Assembly: GCA_020050685.1 (NCBI GenBank)
Contig: JAGVKG010000064.1
Span: 62,001-126,000, forward strand
DNA: 64,000 bases
Reading direction: 5' to 3'
Origin: Candidatus Obscuribacterales bacterium
GTDB taxonomy: Bacteria > Cyanobacteriota > Vampirovibrionia > Obscuribacterales > Obscuribacteraceae
A program made the position numbers and the translations under genes. This document shows, piece after piece, positions 16,367 through 28,900 of the stretch. How positions within the stretch are numbered: the stretch's first letter is position 1; the number at the start of each line of letters is the position of its first letter. The notes under the pieces are model-generated. The model saw only the letters and a program-made list of their open reading frames with translations. It was not told the DNA's origin and did not search any database.

Positions 16367-16995
16367 TATTTGCTTCCTCACTTGTGCCATATGAGTATAC
16401 GCGGATCGAGCTTTGCATCTATATATACGTACGTCCAGGTTAAAAGTTCTTGGCAGCCCTTCTCGCATGGCACATTCAAAAAATTCGTATCGGTATATTC
16501 CCTACCTATATATATGTATGATTTTGGAATTGATCACGCTTCAGGGTGATCAATTCCAAATAGTCAGACAATTGTGTTGGTTGTTACGAATGAGATTAAA
16601 AATGCTTGGCAACGCCACACGTCTCTTGATAATGGTGATAATGTAAAAACTATAGCTGGGGCGCTTGTGTATATGTTGAGTTCAGATCTTCTGCGGACAT
16701 TTGTGAGCAGCAAGATCTCGGAAACTTTGCGTTGGCAGGGCGTTGGATATTCATTCGATATATGAATGTCTAACAATACGCACAGGGGAGCGGAAGCGGT
16801 GGATATCTAAGCGAAGTGCTGTGTGTAAGCGGCATTCGTACGTGTTTGTGAAGCTTAGTAAAAATTGATCAAGAATTTATCGGTATATGCCACCATTCTG
16901 TTGTCATTTCCTATAACTTCTACTGCTAACGTGTGTTTTATTGGGAAACCAGTAGTTTTTTTTGGACGCGAACGCACTTTCAATAGGTGAAATAA
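16367..16995. other. 629-bp divergent intergenic region before the giant gene
   Basis: No convincing gene. It contains alternating TA-rich stretches (16420-16520), the long perfect hairpin at 16523-16560, a small ATTCAT/ATGAAT hairpin near 16750, and a 63-codon open frame (16574-16765) that I do not trust. It must hold the promoters of both flanking genes, but no clear -35/-10 pair could be fixed. Confidence 0.5.
16523..16560. repeat. Perfect 15-bp inverted repeat with 8-base loop
   Basis: TTTGGAATTGATCAC (16523-16537) is exactly complementary to GTGATCAATTCCAAA (16546-16560) around the loop GCTTCAGG. It lies between divergent genes and is not followed by a T-run on either strand, so an operator or attachment-like site is as likely as a terminator. 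Confidence 0.85.
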
Positions 16996-19900
16996 ATGAA
17001 GAGACTGAAAGCACTAGGCGTAGTATTAGCAATTCAAATGCTGATACCAGCTCAGATGATGATGGCGTGGACGCCAAATAATCGCGGTGCGGAGGGTGTT
17101 TCGCCTGGAAGTGCAGAGTCTAACTTAGCCGGACAAGCGGGCCAAACGGTCCCGCTCAACTTAGACTTGGCTTCAACTGAGGCGAGTGTGGCAGCATCAC
17201 TTGTAAACTCGGTGAACGTCAATGTTGGCGGAGCGATGAAAACAATTAACCCTGGTGATCTCGTGACACCGGCGGAATTCGTTGCAGCTTATCAAGTGAT
17301 GAGTGGTGGGGCGCAGCGTTTGCACTTGGGTGCAGATGGAAATGCCGTAGCTGGTCGCATGTCCTTGACAGGACTTGGACAAATTGGCGACTTGGTAGTT
17401 CCCGCATCAGTAAGAGTTTTACAAGACTTTAGTTCATCTCAGCTCGTGAACTTGGCCGGTAATTTGACGAACGCTGGAAAGTTCGTAGCGTTCTCAAATA
17501 TGCCGCAAGTAAATACAGGTGAGTTGAGCGCAAACAATATAACGAATAGCGGAACGGTTGCCTCTTACTTGGCAAGCTTCACAATGAGTGCGCTTGGCAA
17601 TTTGGTAAACACAGGTACAGTAACAGGTACTGGCAACTTGACGATGTCAGCCGGCGGAACCTTGACCAACACAGGTTTAGTATCAGCAGGCGGCGATTTG
17701 AATATGTTGACAGCCAACGTTGTGAACAGCGGCTTGTTGCAATCGTTAAATGGCAATATCAATTTAAATACAGTCACAGCTTCCAACATCATGGTGAACA
17801 ACATTGGTGGAACCTTTGAAGCTTTGAAGGGCGCAATAAATGTCAGAGATTTGGCATCGACAGATTTGAAAGACCTGACGATGGTCGGCGGCAATTATCT
17901 ATCGAAAGAATTGAATTTGAATTCTTGTGGTGGCACGGTTGAGTTGAGAGCTGATGATTTGACTGGTGTGTTGAACATCAAGGCTGCCGTTGCCCACACA
18001 TTTTCATCAACAGATACATTGACACTTGGCAATTTGGATCTGACCGGTGACCCAACGTTTTACAACTTGGGCAATATCAACATTAATGGATTGGTTAGTG
18101 TAGGTGAAGACTTGGCGATTGTCGCTGAAGGTAATGTGACAGCCACGTCTGCGACAGCGAAATTGGTCGCTAATGATGGATCTAATGGTGCTCAGATATT
18201 GGTATTGGCTGGTGTGGATATAGATACGACAAATTGCCCGTCGTGTGTAATGACGCTTGAACCAGGATTTGCAGCGCCGGAACCATTTGAAGTTGCTTCC
18301 GGCGAAAGCATAGATGTAGATTTGGCAGGAGGAACAGGCGGTAACATCAATTTCACCGCCAGCACGGAAGCAGTAGTAATTGATGCATCAGCGGTAGCCG
18401 CCGATTCCAGCGGTGGTCTAGTAATTTTGGGAGCGCATCAGGTAGCAGGAACTGGTGGACAAGTATTGTTGCCTGGAACCGGATCTGTCAATGCCAATGC
18501 AATCGGAACAGGTACAAACGGAGAAGTAAGAATATTTGCTGGAGCAAATTCCGGAACGGGAATAAGCCTTGGTTCGGTTAGTGCTACGGGGGGATCCGGT
18601 GGTGGTGGAACGATAGAAATTGCCACAGCACAGCCGGTGACAAGTGACTCTAATCCTTTGACACTAAATGACCTTGGTCAAATAACCAGTGGTAACGATG
18701 TGGAAGCTGGTGCACTTACGAATTCAAATATAGTTAGGGCGGGAGGCACAATAACGCCAGGCAGTAATTTACTGCTCGACTCGGGTGCAGGAGCAATTGG
18801 TAGCGCCGGATCAAGAATTACGTTCAATGCGCCGGGTGTTACGCTTGTCAACACGGCGGGTAATGTATTCCTCAATAGCATTGGTACTGATGTAACCTTG
18901 GTCTCATCGACTGGAGCAAGCTTCCAGATGATTTCATCCGGAGACATTAATGTTAATGGCAGTCTCACGGCAAGTAATGTATTGACGTTGCAAACATTGG
19001 CGGGATCCAATGGCGATATTAGCTTTAACGCTGATGCATCTGGTGCAAATGGAATAAGCATCACCACGGATGGAACAGGTGACGCATATTTTGGTGGTGG
19101 GATTACTGTTTCTACAACCAATAGCCCAATTACTGTAGTTGCAAATGATTTTGAACTTGCCGCAAGCGATTTCTTGGACGCCGGAACTGGCACCGTAACC
19201 TTAAGACCAAATGGAAATAAGAGCATTTCCGTTGGTGGTGCTGGTGGCACGTTTGTGATTTCGCAAGCCGAGTTGAATAACATTACGGCAAGCAATTTGG
19301 TAATTGGCAGCACGGCAAACAGTGGTAACGTGACCATAGCCGGTAATGTGGATGTATCTGCGCTCTACAATCTAACGGTCAACAATTTAGGAAATTACGT
19401 CGGCACCGGATTTACGCTTACAACGGGTAGCAACGATCTAACTGTAAATGCAGCTAACATCAACACAGGAGAGATTGATGGCAGCGCCGGCGGTGGGACA
19501 GTAGTTTTTAACGCCAATGGCGATATAAATGTAGATGCTTTTGTGAACGCAGGACTCGGAGGCACGCTCACCTTAACGACAGTTTCCGGAAGCAATGGCA
19601 ACATTACATTTAATGGCTTTGCTGCAGGACAAGACGTTACCGTGTCGGCTGATGGCTCGGGTGATATTTCCAGAAATAGCGGCACAATTATCGCAACAAA
19701 TGCGCTGACGCTAACATCAGGCAGTGGAGATATTGGACCATCCGGTAGTGATTTGGACACTGATACAGCAACACTTTTCGCCAACACGACAGGCAATGTG
19801 AACATTGACAACACTGGTGGCGGTTTGAACTTGGGGGCATCTACTGGAGCAGCGTTCAGAGTTTCTGCAAATGGTGGCATAGATCTGGTGGACACGCTGA

Positions 19901-22900
19901 CAGCGACATCGAGTGTGGAATTGTCGACGCAAGCGGGTTCAAATGGATCGATTGATTTCGCTGGGAATATAAATGCAGTTGGTGGCAGCGTTACATTGAG
20001 TGCTGATGGCACAGGCTCGATTACAAGAACAAGCGGCACGATTTCGACTAGTACATTAGATATGACAGCCGGCGGTGTGATTGGCTCTATGGGTAGCAAT
20101 ATCCTTACGAGCGCGACGACGCTTACAGCCAATACATCGGGCGGTGATGTATTTGTTACGGGATCAAGCCCAATTGCACTTGGAATGTCTTCTGCGAACA
20201 ACTTCAATTTGACGACAACTGGTGCAATAACTGTCACAGCACCAGTGACGGCAGGATTGGATTTGAATCTGACTGGTGCTGGTATCACCACACAGGTCGG
20301 GGCTAATCTCGATGGCAACAATGTGACATTGATGACGACATCGAACGGTGCCATTACTTTGAATGATGACATCAATGCTGGTACGGCGATCACGCTCAAT
20401 GCCAGTGGTTCGGGAACGATTGATCAAAATGCCGGCAGTTTGAATACGCTGGATTTGTCCTTGATTTCCGGCAGCGCAAACATCACCGGTATTAATACAA
20501 ATGCAGTCACTTTGGATGCAAGCACAACAGGAGATGTCGATCTAACAACATCAGGACCAACCACACTGTTGGCCTCCACGGGAAATAACTTCACATTGGC
20601 CGCAGCCGGCAACTTGACTGTTAATGGATTGTTGAATGCAACTGGGGATGTGGATCTTTCGACAACCGCATCAAATGGCAGCTTGCAACTCAATGCCAAC
20701 GTAAATGGCGACAACATTGCCTTGACGGCAATTGGCTCGGGCAACATTGCTCAAGCCAATACTGGATTGTTGTTGAACACGCCAGGTGCTTTGGATATGA
20801 CATCAGGAACAGGAAATATTGGCACGGCTTTGGTGCCAATTCAAACCAACGCTTCTGCAATTACTGCTTCTACCAGTGCACCAGGATCGGTCTGGATCAA
20901 CTCTCAAAATACAAACCCGATAGACATCGGACCAATGTCCGGTTTTGATTTGGTATTTGATGGTGCCGGCACGATTAATGTGGTTGGTGCTCTTTCATTC
21001 ACAAACACAGTTGATATTGCCAATACAGCCGGTGATATCGCAATTGGTGCAGATATCGGTTTGAATGGCGTAACGGCCAGTGTAATGCTGGACGCGTTTG
21101 ACAATATCACGCGTAATTCTGGTACTGTTTATGGTAATGGCGTGACCTTGACGGCCGGCACAGGCTCAATTGGCGCCAATGTTATTGGCGAACGTGTTCT
21201 AGTGGAATCAAGTGCTTTTGGTCTGACGATCACGGCAAATAGTGGCAGTGCCTACGTAGACGAAGAAACTGGAGCGATCCTTAACGCATCATCTGTCAGT
21301 GCAGCTGGTGATTTGTTCTTGAGAAACCTGGGTTCGGGCCAAGACATAATGGTAGATGGATTGGTAACCGGTGGACAAATCCACATCAGTACATTTGGTG
21401 GCGCTGGATCATTCATTGATTTGGATGCAGATATTACGGCTACCAACGAAATTCAATTAGATGCTGGTGAAAACATTACCCGCACTTCAGGCACCCTGAC
21501 TGCGCCGGATGTGACGCTAATTGCCCAGACGGGTGATATTGGTGGCATAGGTAACGAGGTTGTTGTTGATGCTGGTTTTGCAGTCGGTAAAGGTCTAGCA
21601 ATTACTGCCACCACTGGCAGTGCATATGTTTATGAAACGGATGGCTTGAATCTTAAAGGATCCTCGGCCGACGGTAATTTGTTTGTTACCCAACAGGCTG
21701 CTGGTGAATTCAATGTCACAGGTGATGTGTCGGCTGATGATGTTCAGTTGACCATGTTTAACAATGGCGGAACTAACAATTTGGTATTGAGCGGTAACGT
21801 GACTGGCGATACCAACGTTATTTTGACAGCTGACGACGGAATCACCAGAACTGGTGCCTTTACCGTGACTTCAGCCAACCTGGATTTGACTGCAACCAAT
21901 GGTTCAATCGGAACTGCCGGAATGAGAATTCTCACAGCCGGTAACCCAGATGCTGATCTGACATTGAGTACTGTCAACAATGCTTACATTGAGCACACCA
22001 ATGGCGCCGGTGGTGAACTTTTCATTCAACCTGTGGTTATAGCTGGGGATTTGTTTATTTCAACGTTGAATGCCGGCAATATGACTGTTGATGGCACGTT
22101 GTTTGGCAACGATATTCGCTTGACCACATTTGCAACTGGCGGCGGAACTATTGATCTCGATGGTAGCCTTAACGGTGCAACACAAGTGGTTCTCTCTGCA
22201 GACGGTTCGATCACGAGAAGCTCCGGTACGATTACAACTGGTTTGTTGGATGCAACCGCGACAACGGGCAACATTGGTGCAAACGTTGCTGGCGAGCGTC
22301 TGGTCACAGCACTCGGCACATTGCCTGGACAAGGCTTGACGGTAAGTGCGCCAGCAGGCAGCGCTTATGTTGAGGAATCTGATGGTATTCGTATCAATGC
22401 ATCGACCACATTGAATGACTTCTTCGTTTCGACAACTGGTGCTGTTGGCACCATTGATGTAGTTGGTGTGATTCAGAGTGGTGATGTTCAATTCACCACA
22501 TTTGCAACTGGCGGTGGAAATATCAACCTTGACGCAAACGTAACTGGAAATTCCCAAGTTGTTTTGACTGCAGATAATTCAATCAACCGGACGTCTGGAA
22601 CAGTAACTGGAGGAGTTGTCAGTTTGACAGCTACAACGGGAGATGTAGGTGACTTTGGTGGTGGTGAGATACGTACTAATGCTGGACATGCCATGGGTGA
22701 AGGACTTGATGTTCATGCGCCTAACGGTAATGCTTATATTTTTGAGTTGAACAGTGTGCGTATTAACGCATCTAATGTACTCACCAATTTCTATCTCGAC
22801 ACGCAGACAGCTGGTGCAGTAACTATCACGGTGGTCGGAGCTGTGACTGGCAGTGACATTCGTTTCAATAACTCTATTGGTGCAAATATCAATCTGCTTA

Positions 22901-25900
22901 ACTCCATAACTGGGGGCAATATACTCGTTCTCAATGCTGGTGGCTCAATCACAAATACCGTGGGAGCTACCTCGCTCTTATCTGCAGATTTAGTTCAATT
23001 GATTGCAGAACAAAGCATTGGTGCCAATGTTGCAGGCGAAGAGATATACACAAATGCCGCTGCCACTGCTGGTAATGGTTTGGAGATGAGAGCAGTCAAT
23101 GGCAGTATGTATATCAAGGAAGCGGATTCGGTAAGAATTCGCCTAGCGGAAAATACTAGCTTTGATTCAGATGTACATGTTGATGTAATCGGCGCGGGCG
23201 GCACCATGACTCTCGATAATGCTGCAGACCGTGTTTTCGGTGGTGCAATTAGACTGACCACAATTGATGGACCTGGTGGAGATATTCTCCTTGGTTCCGG
23301 AACCGGCAATGTCAATGGCGCGACTAGCGTGTTCATGCATGCAGGTTTCAACCTTGATGACACGGCAGGTGGCAGCATAGTTGCTCCATCAATTGACTTG
23401 GAAGCTGCAGTAGATATCGGTTCCGGTGCGTTCCGCATTCTCACTAATGCTGGAGCTGGGGTTGGAGAGGGACTGAGCGTATCTGCTGGTAATGGCAGCG
23501 CCTGGATACTTGAGTCGGATGCTGTAAATGTCAAAGCGTCTGTAGTGAACGGTACTAACGGACAATTCTTGCTCGATCAAAATGCTGCCGGTAACTTGAA
23601 TGTTGTTGGTGCGGTGGATGGCCATGATATTCAATTCACAACCTTTACCGGTGGTGGCAGCGATATCAACCTTGATGCAAGCATTACTGTTACAGTCGCT
23701 GGTGCATTGATCGACTTGACCGCTGATGGCTCAATAACCAGAAGCGCAGGTACGCTTACTTCTGCGGAAGATGTGATGCTTACCGCTACGACGGGAAGCA
23801 TTGGTACGGGAGCCAATCATATATCGGTGGATGCTGATGCTGCTGTCGGCAATGGAATTACTGCAACAGCTGACGACAATGTGTTTATTGATTCAACTGG
23901 CAATGCACGTTTCCAAACCTCTGTGGCAACCACTGGGCAATTCCTTGCAACAGCTGATGGAAGTTTGACGGCTGAAGGAACGATCACGGCCGGAACAACG
24001 GTAGACTTGTCGACCAATAGTGGTTCCGATGGTGCTATTACTTTGGATGAGAGTGTACTGGGCGGTGGCACCGTAACAATTAGTGCTGACGGTACTGGCA
24101 ATTTCACCTTAGCCGCTGCTAAGAGCGTAACTTCCGGCGGCAATCCAATTAATATCTTCGCCAACGATGTAATTTTCGGTGGAGTTGGTTCTGCAATCGA
24201 TGCTTTGGGTAGCCAGGTGACGCTCAGTCCCAACGGCGATGGAAAGAGCATTGAAGTTGCTGGAGCCGGTGGTGCTACTTTCAATGTTTCATCTGCCGAA
24301 TTGGCTAATATCCGAGCCGGCATTCTGCAAATTGGCGATACCGATTTTGATGGCGGATTCACCGTTGCTGGCGGCATTGACGTAACTGGTGCCGGACCAT
24401 TCGGTGTTTACAACTTGCAATTCTATAATGGTGGTAATTACACGGCAGTCGGGCAAAGCATATTGACGGGAATATGGACTTTAGATGTAACTGCCCTAGG
24501 CACTGTTAACACAGGCACAGTCACTGGTACAACCGGAAATATTCTCATCACTGCAGGCGATACGCTCACTGTCAGTGGAGACCTGTTCTCTGGTGGTGGT
24601 TCAGTTCTTCAGCTCATCACCAACGATAACAATGGTGCAATTGCCTTGGACGCCAACGTTACTGCCGGTTTAATTGCAACTATTACTGCCGACGGCTCCG
24701 GAGATATTTCGCAGACGGCCACAAAGAGCGTTACGGCACCAACTTTGAATATTTCTTCCGGTAGTGGCGTGATTGGTTCCAATCAATCGATTGACTTTAC
24801 TTCGGATTTCTTCCAGGCAAACAGTTCGGGAGATGTGAACCTCAATAGCATCGGAACGACGTTGTTGCAGTTCGATGGTGTTTCCTCTGGTGCTAACTTC
24901 ACATTGACGACTGCTGGAGACGTGCAAACATCCGGTGAAAATATCACTGCCACTGACGAGCTGACGATTACGACAACAGCTAACAATGGTTACATTGTCT
25001 TCACGGGCGCGTCCGGTACTATATCCGGTACCAACGGTGTGTTCCTAACAACCGACGGAACAGGTCTTATGGGTGTTGGTGATGGACTGACAGTTTCATC
25101 GACAGCAGGTCCGATCGTGATTACGGCGAATAATGTTGACCTGCAGCCTACTGGATTTGTGAATGCTGGCAATGGCCAAGTTACATTGAGACCAAATGGT
25201 GTTAAGAGCATCGAAGTTGCTGGAGCTGGCGCTGCCACCTTCAACTTGTCTACAGCAGAGATGGCAAACATTACTGCCGGAACATTGCAAGTTGGTACGA
25301 CGACGCAAGCTGGCGGATTCACGGTTGCAGGAGGCATTGACGTCTCCGGAGCTGGTCCGGCTGGTGTGTATAATCTCGTGTTCGAGAACGGCGGTTCATA
25401 CACTGGTACTGGATTTACGATTACGCTTGGCAGCAAGGATCTGACGGTCACCGCTCTTGGTACGGCAAACACCGGTACGGTCACATCAAGCGCAGGTGGT
25501 GACATTACCTTCACCGCAGGCGGATTGCTGACAGTCGATGGAGATCTAACTACCACTGGTGCCGGTGTAACCAGCTTGTCCACAAGCTTGGGCAGTGGTG
25601 CATCGATTGCTCTGGATAACAATGTTGGTGGCGGAGCAATCACTAATGTTGATGCAGACGGCGCAGGCAATATCACTCAAGCCGCAAGCAAATTGGTTTC
25701 CGGTACATCTGTCAATTTGACTTCAGGCAGTGGAGACATTGGCGGAGTTGGTACGGAAATTCAAACGCAAGCTACTAACCTGACAGTCAATACCTTTATG
25801 TTGGGTGAGGCTTATGTCAACAATGCCGCAAGTGGAATCAATCTGGGATTGTCCAACGGTAATACTTTGGTAGTTACGGCTGGTGGAACCATTACAACGA

Positions 25901-28900
25901 CTGCGCTGGTAAGTGGCGATTTCATCACTCTAGAAGCAAACTCTGGTTCCGGCGGTGGTATCACCCTCGGTGATGATGTTGACGGAAGCGACTCCGTTAC
26001 GTTAAATGCGGATGGCGCAGGCAACATAGATGGCAACGGCAACAATATATTGACTACAACGCTTGATATGAATTCCGGCAGCGGCAATATTGGAACTGCA
26101 CTTGATCCAATTTTGACTAATGCAGATTTCGTAACGACCAGCACAACTGGTGAAGTGCATGTGGTGATCACCGGCTCGACGCAAATCGGTCCGGCAGATG
26201 GCTCGGTATTGAGCTTCAGCGCAACCGATGGCATTACAACTGGTGGTGCAATTGTTGCTACCGATACGTTGACAATCAAGACAACGGCAAATGATGGCAG
26301 CATTACAATCTCCAACGATGCATCCGGCGTAAATGGTGTGACAATTCAGACAAACGGTACAGGAAACTTCACCGTCGATTCAGCAGCAACTGTTTCTTCT
26401 AGCGCTGCCGATGTTTCGATTGAAGCAAACGATGTTGATTTGAGCGCTGGTTTTGTAACAGCAGGTAACACGGTCACTCTGTTCCCGAACGGCACTAAGT
26501 CGATTACGGTGGGTTCGGCTGGCGGTACATTCAATGTTCTGCAAGCAGATTTGAACGTGATTACTGCTACTACATTGGAAATCGGCAAGCTTACGGTTGG
26601 TGGCAATTTGACGATTGGTGGCGCTGTGAGTATTTCTGCCCTGACCTATGATATGCACTTGCACAATGGTGGCAACTACATTGGTACTGGTCAGACGATC
26701 ACAACTGGCGTACGCGATCTACATGTTGAAGCTGTAGGCACAATCAATACAGGTTCTGTGACAGCAACAAGCGGAGAGATCTTCTTCGAATCGCTTGGTA
26801 CATTGACACTTGATGGCAATGCGACAACAACCGGAGCCGCAACTCTGCAAACAACAGTAGCAAGCAATGCTGATGTAGCACTAGGTGCAAATCTTGGTGG
26901 TGGCACAACGACCACAATCAATGTTCATGGAACTGGCAACATTACAAGAACTGCTGGTAGCTTAAATGGCGCAACAGTTTCTCTTGATGCAGAAGATGGA
27001 AACATTGGTGGAGTCTTGGTCGCGAATCGCATCAATACTCAAGCCGATCAACTCTTGCTTGACAGCGAAGGCGGAAATGTATTTGTCATTAACACCGGCG
27101 ATGTAGTCATCGGATCAGGTAGTGCTGGCGATGGTAAGACATTCAGTGTTGAAGCACAAAGCGGTATTGATATTCAAGCTAACATCGCTGCTCAAGGACT
27201 AGGCGATGTAATCGGATTGATCTCGTTGAAGGCTAGTGGTTCAGACGACATCACAAATACCGGTGGCAATACTCTCACTGCTGATGCAGTTGAGCTGGAG
27301 ACCGTCAACGGTGATATCGGTGGGTTCTTTACACCAATCCTGACCGATACTGATAGTCTGAAGCTGACATCAACAGCGGGCGGTGCGTTTGTTATCAACG
27401 ATGGTTCGCTGACTCTCCAAGCATCCACAATTGGTGGCGATCTCTTCTTGATCACAGCTGGTGGTGGCATCACAACCGGCGGTGATATCAATGCAGCCAA
27501 CCTCTTCTTTGATGGCACTTCTTTGGTTAATGCCAATACGATTACCGCAACTGGTGGTGGCACATTTGAAATGATCAGTGCAACTAATTTGACAGTTAGT
27601 GGCGGTGGCACCATAACTGCTACGGGCGGCGTGACAATGTCGGCTATCGATAACACTCTGTCATTTACCGGTAATCAAACCTTCAATGGCAACACGACCC
27701 TGAATGCAACGGACGAAGATGGATTGGTTTCGGTTGATGCTGGTATCAGTGTTAATAGCAATGATGATTTGACTATCAGTGCTTGCATGATCAGCAATCC
27801 ACCTCCAGGCTTCACCGCCGATGGTGCTTTGATCTTCAACTTTACTTGCGCACCAGGTGGTGGCACTATTGCCAACTCTGATGGTGACGTAATTCTGCCA
27901 AGCAACCTCGTGATACTGGGCAGCTCGGTAGCCATAATTGCTTCCGGCAACGTGATTTCTGAGGGTGCAACCTTAATCAATCTCTCAAGTACGACTGCTC
28001 AAGGTGGAAACTTGAATATCGTGGCTGGATTTGATTTCCTCCCGGCAACAGTCGGACAGGTTACCGATACAACTACGACATTTACGCTTGGTTCAGCATC
28101 TGCTACCGGCGGATCGGTCTTCCTCGGTGGAGTGAATATTCAAACTAATTCCACATCAGCTGGATTTGCCGGCGGCAGCGTGACAATAATTGCCCATGCA
28201 GGAACTGAGAGCAGAGGCGAGATTGAAGTTGGTAGCGTAAATGCCAGTGCCGTCGGTAATCCCGGTGGTACGGTGTTAATGATCGGACAAGGTGGCGTGG
28301 AAGTTGGTGGAGACATCAATACGGTTGGCTCACAAGGCGGCAGCGTTACCATCGTAGGAGCTGAACCGGAAATTTCTGGTGGATCGGTTGAATTCAATAA
28401 CGGCATTCGTAGTGGTACCGGCATGTTTACATCACCAGGACCAGTATCTGGTGTAAACGCTGGTGTCTTTGTAGATGGTGACATCGATGCAACCGGGTTG
28501 CAGGGCAATGGCGGTACTGTCGTAGTGGCAGGTGATATTGCACTCTTTGTCGATGGCTCAATTACAGCCAATGGTGGCACTGCCGGTGGTCATGGCGGCA
28601 ATGTCGAATTTGGCACCATAAATGGACGGTTAACCGTATCGGGTGGTATCTCAGCGCTGGGTGGTTCAAACAACACAGCACTGGCAGCCGGTAATGGTGG
28701 AGTCCTCTTTATTGATGTTCCGGCATTCGCAACCATAGGCGGAAACGTCCTGCTCTCAGGCGGTAACAATACGTCCACAGGCAATGCTGGTGTGGGTGGC
28801 GACTTCCTGGCGATAACTGAACTGAATACGCTGGGAATTACACCGCGCGTCTTTAGAATCGGCACAATTGTGATTGGTGGATTTGCCGATCTGCAAGGTG

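Noticed and set aside
16574-16765. 63-codon plus-strand frame in the gap before the giant gene
   Set aside because: No ribosome site or family pattern; length expected by chance.
16996-17900. TPS (filamentous haemagglutinin secretion) domain
   Set aside because: The usual NPNG and NPxL motifs of that domain are not seen; only repeat similarity is present, so the gene is not called a two-partner secretion protein.
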